DNA from: Azadirachta indica
Lineage: Eukaryota > Streptophyta > Magnoliopsida > Sapindales > Meliaceae
Direction of reading: 5' to 3'
Assembly: GCA_022749755.1 (NCBI GenBank)
Contig: CM040441.1
Span: forward strand, 10,541,475 to 10,605,474
Length of the DNA stretch: 64,000 nucleotides
Made by a program: the position numbers and the translations under genes. Positions 44,701-56,700 of this stretch are shown piece after piece. How positions within the stretch are numbered: the stretch's first letter is position 1; each line of letters starts with the position of its first letter. The notes under the pieces were generated by a model. That model worked only from the letters and a program-made list of their open reading frames with translations. It had not been told where the DNA came from and made no database searches.

Positions 44701-45835
44701 TCCAGATGTGATTAGATGGAGCTTATCATTAGATTAGGATTTCTCTCTGTGCTCTGCATGGGAGCTCATTCGCTGTCCTATGCCTACAGACGAGGTTTAC
44801 ACTTGTATTTGGCAGCGACACATCCCGTCTCAGATATTCTTTTTCTTATGGAGACTTATCAGAGGCTATTTGGCCACAGATGATGCCTTATGTTCGAGAG
44901 GTTTCCATATGGTTTCGAGATGCATTTGTCATAGCTCAATAGAGACTATTAGACACCTATTTCTTGATTTTCCTCTGTCTCAACAAATGTGGAGACACTT
45001 TAGCTCATTGATCGGACTTCGACGATCCTCATTTTCGTCGCCTCGGGCTCTTTTAATTCACTGGACGAGATCAGCTACGTCAAAGACGCATTTCAAAGGC
45101 ATTCTCGCCTGCATCATCTTTCGGTAGATTTGGAAGACGCGGAACGCCTCACGCTTCGATTTCACTGTCTTTCAACCATCTGCAGTCATTTATCAGACCA
45201 TTGGCTACCTTCGAACAATTGGCCTTGCAATTGGATATAGGTCAACACAGGTCAGAGGCATCAAGGAAATAGATTTTATTAGTGACTTGAGGACTGTTCT
45301 TCCTAGACTGAGGCCGATTAGATTGATTTCGTGGGAGCGACAGGGACAAGGAACTGTAAAGCTTAACGTGGATGGCTGTTCCAAAGGTAATTCTGGCATG
45401 GCAGCTATTGGAGGGATCTTTCGAGATAGTAAGGGTCAGGACTTACACGCCTATGCTCATTTCCTGGGCAATAGGACTATTCTTCATGCAGAGTTGACAG
45501 CTATTTATGAGGGGCTTAAGATAGCTTTGGAGTTGGGATATTCACACTTAGTGGTAGAGTCAGATTCAACCACAGCGATTTCTTGGATTTCGTCGCGGGA
45601 CACTGGACGATGGGATTATGCATATATTCTGGCACGGATCCGCCTTCTTTGCAGGTCTTTGTCCCTTCATATCAGACACATACTTCGAGAGGCGAACCAT
45701 ACAGCGGATTTCATAGCCAACTGGGCTTGCACGCACCACCTTCGCAACAGATTCTACAGCAGACATGACCTTCCGACCGGCATTACTAGCATCATTATTA
45801 TAGACTCTCAGCAACTACCTTATATCAGGAGATGA
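41728..45835 (+). pseudogene. ORF2 of copy H: AP endonuclease - RT - zf-RVT - RNase H
   Basis: Endonuclease 41728 to about 42420: WNIRG, LEP, GGHFNVV (catalytic D changed to H), TWTN, RLDRV and a degenerate SDH region. RT about 43030-43830: DSAPGSDGF, RPISLCN, QSGFVPDR, LDMAKAYDR, GLRQGNPLSP and FTDDIVIF (active-site DD). zf-RVT-type region 44780-45020 (RCICHSS...HLFLDFP). RNase H 45340-45720 with LNVDGCSKGN, HAELTAIYEGL, ESDST and REANHTADFIANW, all catalytic residues present. Stops interrupt near 42073, 42365, 43240, 43488, 43760, 44448 and 45125; there is a frameshift about 43676. This is an L1-type plant LINE with the plant-specific RNase H. Confidence 0.9.
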
Positions 45836-46008
45836 CGCAATCTTTCATATGTATTTTATTTTTTCCTTTTATTGTATCATTCTCTTAATCTGGAGGTTTG
45901 GTATATGTCCCCCTCTAGCAATATATTTCACGTGATTTTGATCTATTTTACAGGTAGGGGTCCGGCATAACCCTCCACCAATCGGTGGTTTATAATTTAA
46001 AAAAAAAA
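45836..46008 (+). other. Family-2 3' UTR and poly(A)
   Basis: T-rich UTR containing TATATGTCCCCCTC, alike in position and sequence to TTATGTCCCCCTTC in family 1; then the shared tail and hairpin. The common 3' end is the likely recognition signal for the LINE RT. Confidence 0.7.
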
Positions 46009-47736
46009 CCCTAAACCCTAAACTCTAAACCCTAAAATCCTAAAACCCTAAACCCCTAAACTCTAAACCCCTAAACCCTAAACCCCTAAACCCTAAACTC
46101 CAAACCCTAAACCCTAAACCCAAACCCAAACCCAACCCCCAAACCCTAAACCCCAAACCCTAAAACCCCAAACCCTAAAACCCCAAACCCTAAACCCCAA
46201 ACCTCAAAACCCCAAACCCAAACCCCGAAACCCCAAACCCTAAACCCCCTAACCCAAAACCCTACCCCAAAACCCAAACCCCAAACCCTAAAACCTAAAC
46301 CCTAAACCCTAAACCCAAAACCCAAACCCAAACCCCAAACCCCAAAACCCCAAATCCTAACCCCAAACACCAAACCTTAAACCCCAACCATCAAACCCTA
46401 AACCCCAAACCCCAAACCCCAAACCCTAAACCCCCTAAACCCTAAACCCTAAACCCTAAACCCTAAACCCTAAACCCCAAAACCCTAAACCCCAAACCCC
46501 AAAACCCCAAAACCCCAAAACCCTAAAACCCCCCAAACCCAAAACCCAAACCCAAAACCCCAAAACCTCAAAACCACAAAAACTCAAAACCCTAAACCCT
46601 AAAAACCCTAAAAAACACTAAACCCTAAACCTTAAATCCAAAACCCTAAACCCTAAACTATAAACCCTCTCTCCATTCACCTTAAACCCTAAACCCTAAT
46701 CCCCTAAACCCCAAACCCCAAAACCCTAAACCCCTAACCCCTAAACCTTAAACCCTAAAACCCTAAACCCTAAACCCTAAACCCTCAAGCCTCAACCTTA
46801 AAACCCTTAACCTAAGCCAAACCCCCAACCCCAAACACCGAACCCCGAACCCCGAAGCCCGAAAAGCCCGAACCCCGAACCCTCAACCCAAAAATCCTAA
46901 ACCTTAAAACCGTCAACCCTAAACCCTCAACCCTAAACCCTAAACCCAAACCCCAAAACCCCCAAACCCCCCACCCTAAACCCTAAACCCTAAACCCTAA
47001 ACCCTAAACCCTAAACCCAAAACCCAAACCCTAAACCCTAAACCCTAAACCCAAAACCCCAAAAACCCCAACCCAAAAACCCCAACCCCAAAACCCCCCA
47101 AACCCCCAAAACCCAAAAAAACCCCAAAACCCAAAACCCTAAAAACCCTAAAAACCCCTAAACCCTAAACCCTAAACCCTAAACCTTAAATCCACAATTC
47201 TAAACCCTAAACTCTAACCCCTCTCTCCATTCACCTTACACCCTAAACCCCAAACCCTAAACCCTAAACCCTAAACCCCAAACCCCAAACCCCAAAACCC
47301 CAAACCCTAAACCCCTAACCCCTAAACCTTAAACCCTAAAACCCTAAACCCTAAAACCTCAAGCCTCAACCCTAAAACCCTCAACCCTAAGCCGAAACCC
47401 GAACCCCAAACACCAAACCCCGAACCCCGAACCCTCAAACCTCAACCCTCAACCCAAAAATCCTAAACCCTAAAACCCTCAACCCTAAACCCTCAACCCT
47501 AAACCCTAAACACTAAACCCCAAAACTCGAAACCCCAAACCCTAAACCCTAAATCCTCAAACCCTAAACCCTAAACCCCAAACCCCAAAACCCTAAAACC
47601 CTGAACCCTAAACCCTAAACCCTAAACCTCAAACGCCAAATCCTAAAACCCTAAACCGCTAAAACTTTAAATCCTAAACCCTAAACCTTTCTCCAAAACC
47701 TTAATCCTTTCTCCAAAACCTTAAACCCTAAACCCT
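46009..47736. repeat. Long degenerate telomere-like array (1.7 kb)
   Basis: C-strand heptamers and variants throughout (CCCTAAA, CCCCAAA, CCCCTAAA, CCCAAAA, CCCGAA, CCCTCAA). Best-preserved CCCTAAA runs are at 46435-46475 and 46975-47015. An internal duplication is visible: the CTCTCTCCATTCACC interruption at 46667 and 47221 with similar variant order on both sides. Plus-strand polarity is the same as in all spacers except 36284-36383. Confidence 0.93.
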
Positions 47737-50700
47737 CTTCAGTACGGTTGAAAATAACATCAAGACGGTCGAAGATGTCTTTAATATAGCTTATGGAGAA
47801 TTTATTCAATGTGACAAAAAATTTCTCCGTAACAGCAGAACAATTCTTCATCACAACAGAAAATTTCTTCCTAACGAATGAATAATTATTCTTACAGTTG
47901 AAAATCTCTCTACATGATTGAAAATATTTTCAATACGGCTAAAAACATTATCACCATGGTTGAAATTGTCTACCATACGGCTTACCAAAAATTTATGTAA
48001 TATGATAAAAGATTTCTTCTTTACGATTAAATAATTCTTCATCATGACAGAAGATTCTTCCTAACAACTGAAAAATTATTTTTATGCCTGAAAATCTCTC
48101 TATATGACTAAAAATCACTTCAATACTACTGAAAACATCATCAACATGGTCAAAAATGTCTTCTGTATAGCTTACTGAAAATTTATTCAATATAACAAAA
48201 GATTTCTTTCTTACGATGAAACAATTTTTCATCACCACAGAAAATTTCTTCCTAACGATTGTAAAATTATTCTTACCCTTGAAAATCTCTCTACACAACT
48301 GAAAATCTCTTCAATTCCGCTGTAAACATCATCAACTTGGCCGAAAATGTCTTCCATATGACTTATTGAAAATTTATTCAATATAGCAAAAAATTTCTTT
48401 CTTACGACGAAACAATTCTTCATCACGGTGGAGGATTTCTTCCTACCGACTGATGAATTATTCTTATATCTGAAAATCTCTCTGCACAAGTAAAACTCTC
48501 TTCAGTACGATTGAAAACATCATCAGGATAGTTGAAAATGTCTTCCATATGGCCTACTGAAAATTTATTCAAAATGATAAAAGATTTGTTTCTTACGACA
48601 AAAAATTTCTTTATCACGACAGAAGATTTCTTCCTAACAACTAAAAAATTATTTTTACATTTAAAAATCTCTCGATGCAATTGAAAATCTCTTCAGTGCG
48701 GTTGAAAACATCATCAACATGATCAAAAATGTCATCCATATTACTTACTTAAAATTTATTCAATATAACAAAAGATTTCTTCCTTACGATAAAACAATTT
48801 TTCATCAAAAATTATTTTTACGCTTAAAAATCTCTCTATACAATTGAAAATCTTTTCAGTGCGGTTGAAAACATCATCAACATGACTCAAAATCTCTTCA
48901 ATATGATTTCTGAAATTTATTCATTATGACTGAAAATTTCTTTATCACGACTAAACAATTATTCACCACGATAGAAGATTTCTTACTAACGATTGAAAAA
49001 TTATTTTTACACTTGAAAACCTCTCTACACGATAGAAAACCTCTTTAATATGGTTGAAAACATCATCAACATAGTCGAAAATGTTTTTCATATGACTTAT
49101 TAAAAATTTATTCAATATGACAAAATATTTATTCCTTACGACTAAACAATTCCTCACCACTATGAAAGATTCCTTCCTAAAAACTGAAAAATTTTTGTTA
49201 CGCTTGAAAATCTATTCTCAAGACTGAAAATCTCTTCAATACTGCTGAAAACATCATCAACATGGCTGAAATGTCTTCAATCCAAATTACTAAAAATTTA
49301 TTCAATATGACAGAAAATTTCTTCCTTACAACTAAACAATTTTTCACTACAATGGGAGATTTCTTCCAAACAAGTGAAAAATTATTTTTACGCTTCAAAA
49401 TCTCTCCACACAGTTGAAAATCTCTTCAATACAGTTGAAAACATCATCAACATGACTGAAAATATCTTCAATATAGTTTACTGAAATTTGTTCATTATGA
49501 TTGAAGATTTCTTTCTTATGACCAACGAATTATTCTTATGCTTGAAAACCTCTCTACACGAATGAAAATCTCTTCAATACGACTGAAAACATCCCAACAT
49601 GGCTGAAAATGTTTTCAATATGGCTTACTGAAAATTTATTCAATATGACAGAAGATTTCTTCCTCACGACTAAACAATTCTTCACCATGATGGAGGATTT
49701 CTTCCTGAGAACTAAAGAATTTTTCTTGCGCCTAAAAATTTCTCTTCGCGACTATAAATCTCTAGAATACAATTGAAAACATTAACAACATGGTTAAAAA
49801 TATCTTAAATATGGCTTACTGAAAATTTATTCAATACGACTGAAAATTTTTTCATTATGACTAAACTATTTTTCATCATAACTAAATATTTCTTTCAAAC
49901 GACTGAAAAATTATTCTTACGCTTGAAAATCTATCTATACGACTGACAATCTCTTCAATAAAGTAGAAAATATTGTCAACATAGTTGAAAATGTTTTCAA
50001 TACGACCTACTGAAAATGTTTTCAATACGATCTACTGAAAATTTATTGAATATAACAGAAGACTTCTTCCTTACAATTAAGCAATTCTTCATCACGACGG
50101 AAGATTTTTTCCTAACAACTGAATAATTATTCTTATGCCAGAAAATGTCTCTACACAACTGAGAATCTCTTCAATATGAATCAGAACATCATCCAAATGA
50201 ATGAAATGGTTTGCAATACGGCTTACTAAAAATTTCTTCAACATGACAACAATCTCTTCTTTACCACTAAACAACTCTTTATCACGACGAAAGATTTTTT
50301 CTTAAAGCTGAAAAATTATTTTTACGCCCTCAAATCTCTTTACATGACTGAAAATCTAATACAACTGACAAAGGATTACTACAAATTTATTTAATATGAC
50401 AGAAAATTTCTACCCTACGACTAAACAATTCTTTATCACGATGGAAAACTTCACCCTAACCTCTGAATAATTATTCTTACGCCTGAAAATCTCTCTGTAC
50501 GACTAAAATCTCTTCAATACGGCTGAAAACATCATCAACATGGCTGAAAATGTTTTTAATACATCTTCACTAAAATTTATTCAGTATGACTAAAAATTTC
50601 TTCATTACGACTAAACCATTCTTCATCACGACAAAAGTTTAATCCTGACGACTAAAGAATTTTTTTTACGCCTAAAACTCTCTCTGCATGACTTAAATTT

Positions 50701-53700
50701 CTTCAATACGGCTGAAAATGTCTTCATTATGCCTTACTAAAAATTTATTTAATATAACAGAGAATTTCTTCCCAACGACTTAATAACTCTTTATCACAAC
50801 GGAAGATTTTTTCATAACGATTGAAAAATTATTCTTATGCTTGAAAACTTATCTACACAACTGAAAATTTCTTCAACATAGTTGAAAATGTCTTCAGTAT
50901 TGCTTACTAAAATTTACTCATTATGATTAAAGATTTCTTCCTTACGACTAAACAATTTTTCCTCACGACGGAAAATTTTTTCCTAACAACTAGACAATTT
51001 TCCTTACACTTGAAAACCACTCGACACTACTGAAAATCTCATCAATACAGCTGAAAACATCATCAACATGACTAAAAATGTCTTTAATACGGTTTATATA
51101 AAGTTTATTCAATATGACTGAAGATTTCTTCATTATGACTAAATAATTCTTCATAATGACAAAAAATTTATTTCTAACGACTGAAGAAATTTTTTTACGC
51201 CTAAAAATCTCTTCAATGCAGTTTACTAAAATTTGTTCATTACAACTGAAGATTTGTTTTTTACGACTAACGAATTATTTTTACACTTGAAAACCTCTCT
51301 ACACGACTGAATATCTCTTCAATATGGTTGAAAATATCATCAACATAACTAAAAATGTCTTCAATACGGTTTACTGAAAATTCATTCAATATAACTAAAA
51401 ATTTCTTTCTTACGACTAAACAATTCTTCACCATGACGGAAGATTTCCTCCTAACGACTGAAAAATTGTTCTTATGCCTTAAAATTTCTCTCCACAGCTG
51501 AAAGCATCATCAACATGGCTGAAAATGTCTTCAATATAGTTTACTGAAATTTATTCCTTATAACCGAAGATTTCTTTCTTACGACTAAACAACTCTTCAT
51601 CATGACTATATATTTCCTCCTAACAACTGAAAAATTATTTTTACACCTGAAAATTTCTCAACACGATTGAAAATCTCTTCAATATAGCAGAAAACATTAT
51701 CAACATGGCTGAAAATGTCTTCAATATAGTTTACTGAAAATTTTTTCAATATGACAGAGAATTTCATCCTTACTACTAAACAATTCTGCATCACGATAAA
51801 AGATTTCTTCTTAACGACTGAATAATTATTCTTACACCTGAAAATCACTCTGCATGACTGAAAATCTCTTCAATACAGCTGAAAACATCATCAACATGAC
51901 TGAAAATTTCTTCAATATGGCTTATTGAAAATTTATTCAATATGATATAGGATTTCCTCCTTACAACTAACGTCTGAAAAATTATTTTTACACTTAAAAA
52001 TCTCTATTCACCACTCAAAATCTCTTTTATACGGCTAAAAACATAATCAACATGGTTGAAAATATTTTCAGTATGGTTTATTAAAAATTTATTCAATATG
52101 ACTGATGATTTCTGTCTTACGGCTAAACAATTTTTCGTTACAACTGAACATTTCTTTCTAACGATAAATTTTTGCACAAGTGAAAATCTCTTTACACAAG
52201 TGAAAATCTCTTCAATACCCTTTAAAATCTTATGAATATGGCTAAAAATGTCTTCAATAAGGCTTACAGAAAATTTATTCAATATGACCAAAGATTTCCT
52301 CCTTCCGACTGAACAATTCTTTCCTATGACTGAAAATTTCTTCCTAACAATTGATTCATTATTCTTCTACCTGAAAATCTCTCTACACGACTGAAAACAC
52401 TTTCAATACAATTAAAACCCCTATGAATATGGCCGAAAATGTCTTCAATAAGACTTATGAAAAATTTATTCAATATGACTGAAGATTTCTTCTTTACGAT
52501 TAAACAATTCTTCTTACGACTAAAGGTTTTTTCTTAACAGTAGAAGAATTATTCTTATGCCTAGAAATCTCTTTACACGATGAAAAATCTTTTTAATACC
52601 ACTAAAAGCCTCATGAATATGGCTGAAAATATTTTCACTAGCGATTATAGAAATTTTATTCAATATAACTGAAAATTTCTTTCCTACAACTGAACATTTA
52701 TTCCTCAAGACTAAAGATTTTTTTCTATCGACTGAAGAATTATTTTTTCGCAAGAAAATCTCTCTACAATTTTGGAAAGCTCTTCAATCCGACTAAAAAC
52801 TTCAACCATATGATTGAAGATTTCTTCCTTACACTGAATAATTATTTCTTGTAACTGAACATTTATTCCTAATGACTGAAGAATTATGTTTAGGACTAAA
52901 AATCTCTTCTATATGACAAAATCTTTTTAATATGACTGAAAACCTCATTAATATGGCTGAAAAAGTCTTCAATACAGCTTATTGAATATTTATTCAATAA
53001 TACTGAAGATTTCTTTCTTACAACTAAACAATTCCTTCTTACGAGTAAAGAATTATTCTTACGCCAAAAAATCACTACATACGACTAAAAATTTCTTCAA
53101 TACCACACAAAGCGCCATTAATATGGCTGAAAATGTGCCCAATAGGGCTTACAGAAAATTTAATCAATATGAATAAAGATTTCTTCCTTACGACTAAAGA
53201 TTTTTTCTAATCGCTGAAGAATTATTCTTACACCTAAAAACCTCCCTACATGACTAAAAATATCTTCAATACCACTGAAAACTTAATGAATATGGCTTAA
53301 AATGTCTTCAACAATGCTTACAAAAAATTTATTCAATATAACTGAAGATTTCTTCCTGACGACTGAACAATTATTCCTTAAAACTAAAGATTTCTTCCGT
53401 ATGCTGAAAAATTATTCTTCCGCCTTAAAATCCCTTCAATACCATTAAAAACCTCATGAATATAACTGAAAATGTCTTTAGTAGGGCTTACACCAAATTT
53501 ATTCAATACGACTGAACATTTCTTCCTTACGACTGAAGATTTCTTTTCATCGACTGAAGAATTACTTTTTCACATGAAAATCTCTCTACAGGTCTAAAAA
53601 CCTTTTCAATTCAACTAAAAACTTTATCAATATAATTGAAAATGTCTTCAACGCGATTTACTGAAAATATATTCAATATGACTGAAAATTTCCTCTTTAC

Positions 53701-56700
53701 GACTAAATAATTCTTCATTGCGACTAAACAATTTTTTCTTAATGACTGAATAATTATACTTAGAACAGAAAATATCTTTTATATGACTAAAAATCTTCTT
53801 AGGACGATTGAAAACCTCATCAATATGACTAAAAATGTCTTCAATACGGCTTATTGAATATTTATTCAATAAGACTGAATATTTCTTTCATACGACTGAA
53901 GATTTCTTTTTAACAATTGAAAAATTATTCTTTCGTGTGAAAATCTCTCTACACGACAAAAAAGTCCTTCAATACCAATTGAAACCATATGAATATGGCT
54001 GAAAATGTTTTAAATAAGGCTTATTGAAAATTTATTTAATATTATTGAAGATTTCTTCCTTACAACTAAGCAATTATTCCTTACGATTAAAGTTTCTTCC
54101 TAATCGCTGAAGAATTATATTTAGGACTGAAAATCTCTTCTATATGACTGAAAATTTTTTTAGTACAACTAAAAACCTCATAAATATGGCTAAATCATCA
54201 ACAGGGCTTATAGAAAATTTATTCAATATGACTAATGATTTCTTCCTTACGACTAAATAATTCTTCTTAATGACTGAAAATTCCTTCTTAACGATTAAAA
54301 AATCTCTCTACACGACTGAAAGTTCCTTCAATACTACTGAAAGCCTCATGAATATGGTTAAAAATATCTTCAATGAGGCTTATAGAAAATTTATTTAATA
54401 TAACTGACTAAATATTTCTTCATAACAACTGAAGATTTCTTCCTAACAGTTGAAGAATTATATTTAAGACTGAAAGTCTCTTTTATATAACCCAAAATCT
54501 TTTTAGTACGATTGAAAACCTCATCAATATGGCTGAAAATGTTTTCAATAGGGCTTACAAAAAATTTATTCAATACAATTAAAGATTTCTTCATTACGAC
54601 TGAATAATTTTCCTTTACGACTGAGAATTTCCTCTTCACAGCTGAAAAATTATTCTTACGCTTGAAAATCTCTCTATGCGATTGAAAATTTTTTAGTCAA
54701 TATGATTGAAAATTTCTTTCTTACAAGACTGAAACTTATTCCTTATGACCGAAAATTTCTTCCGCACGACTGAAGAATTATTTTTCTACCTGAAAATTTC
54801 TCTACAAGACTAAAAATCCCTTCAATACCATTAAAAATCTCATGAATGAAACTGAAAATGTCTTCAATAGGGCTTACAGAAATTTTATTTAATATGACTA
54901 AATATTTCTTTTTTGCGATAGAACAATTCTTCCTTACGACTGAAGATTTCTTCCCATCGACTAAAAAATTATTCTTCCGCATAAAAATCTCTCTACAGGT
55001 CTGAAAAGCTTTTCAATTCAACTGAAAACTTCATCAATATAATTGAAAATGTTTTCAACACGACTTATTAAAAATATATTCAACATAACTAAAAATTTTC
55101 TCCTTACGACTAAATAATTCTTCCTTATGACTAAACATTTCCTGCTAACGACTGAAGAATTATACTTAGAACTGAAAATATCTTCTATATGATAGAAAAT
55201 CTTTTTAATATAATTGAAAACCTCAACAATATGGCTGAAAATGTTTTGAATACGACTTATTGAATATTTATTCAATAAGACTGAAGATTTCTTTCTTACG
55301 ACTGAAAATTTCTTTCTAACGATTGAATAATTATTTTTACGCCTAAAAATCTCTGTACAAGACTGAAAATCTCTTTAATATTACTAACAACCTCATGAAT
55401 ATGCCTGAAAATGTCCTCAATAGGGCTTAAAAAAAATATATTCAATATAACTGAAAATTTCTTCCTTACGACTCAACAATTCTTTCTTATGACTAAAGAT
55501 TTCTTCCTCATAACTGAAGAATTCTTTTGACGCCTGAAAATCTCTCTACAAGACTGAAAATCTCCTCAATCCTACCAAAAACCTCCTGAATATGCCTGAA
55601 AATATCTTCAATAGAGCTTACAAAAAATTTATTTGATATAACTGAAGATTTCTTCCTAACGACTAAAGAATTATTTTTCCACCTGAAAATCTTTTTACAT
55701 GATTAAAAATACCTTCAGTACAACTAAAAACCTGATGACTATAGCTGTTAATGTTTTTAATAGCGTTTACAAAAAATTTATTTAATATAACTAAAAATTT
55801 CTTCCTTAAGACTGAACATTTCTTCCTAACAATTGAAGAATTATTTTTCTGCCTAAAAACCCCTCTACATTATTAAAAATCCCTTCAATACCACTAAAAA
55901 CCTCATGAATATGATTAAAAATTTCTTCCTTACGATTGAGCATTTCTACCTCACGACTAAAGATTTCTTCCTATCGACTAAAGATTTATTCTAACGAATG
56001 AAAATTTCTCGTAGACGACTAAAAATATCTTCAACGTAATTGAAAATATCATTGACAAATCTGAAAATATCTTCAATATGGCTTATAAAATATTTATTCA
56101 ACATAACTGATGATTTCTTCCTCCGCTTGAAAATCTCTTGTATACGACTAAAATCTCTTCAATATTGTTGAAAATTCTATAAAACGGCTAAAATTGTCTT
56201 CAATATGACTTACCAAAAATTTATTAAATATGACTAAAGATTTCTTCCCTACGACTGAACACTTCCTTCTTATAACTAAATATTTCTTCTTAACGATTGA
56301 AGATTTATACTTCCGCTTAAAAATTTCTTCTATAAGACTAAAAATCTCTTCAATACGATTGAAAAACTCTTCGATAAGGTTTAAAATATCTTCAACATGC
56401 CTTACAAAAAATTTATTCAATATGATTAAAAATTTCTTTCCTACAGTTAAATATTTCTTCGTAACAAATAAAGATTTATTCTTACGCCTAAAAAACTCTT
56501 GTATAAGACTGAAAACCACATCAATATAACTGAAAATCTCTTTAACAAGTTTAAAATTATCTTCAATACGGCTTGCCAAAAATTTATTCAATTTGACCGA
56601 AAATTTGTTCCTTACGACGGAACATTTTCCCTTGACGACTAAAGATTCTTCCTAACGATTGAAAATTTATTCTCATGCCTAAAATTCTCTTGTATACGAC

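Larger units (their letters stand above)
39768..46008 (+). mobile_element. Telomeric LINE family 2, copy H (full length, 6241 bp)
   Basis: CCCACACTGCTACAGTA 5' end, CTACAGT-rich leader to about 40307, ORF1, ORF2 with endonuclease, RT, zinc-binding region and RNase H, 3' UTR 45836-45958, tail GTAGGGGTCCGGCATAAC, hairpin CCACC-AATC-GGTGG and poly(A) ending 46008. The shared 5' and 3' ends link it to the ORF1-only family and make it the likely type of partner that supplied reverse transcriptase. Several stops and frameshifts show this copy is dead. Confidence 0.9.
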
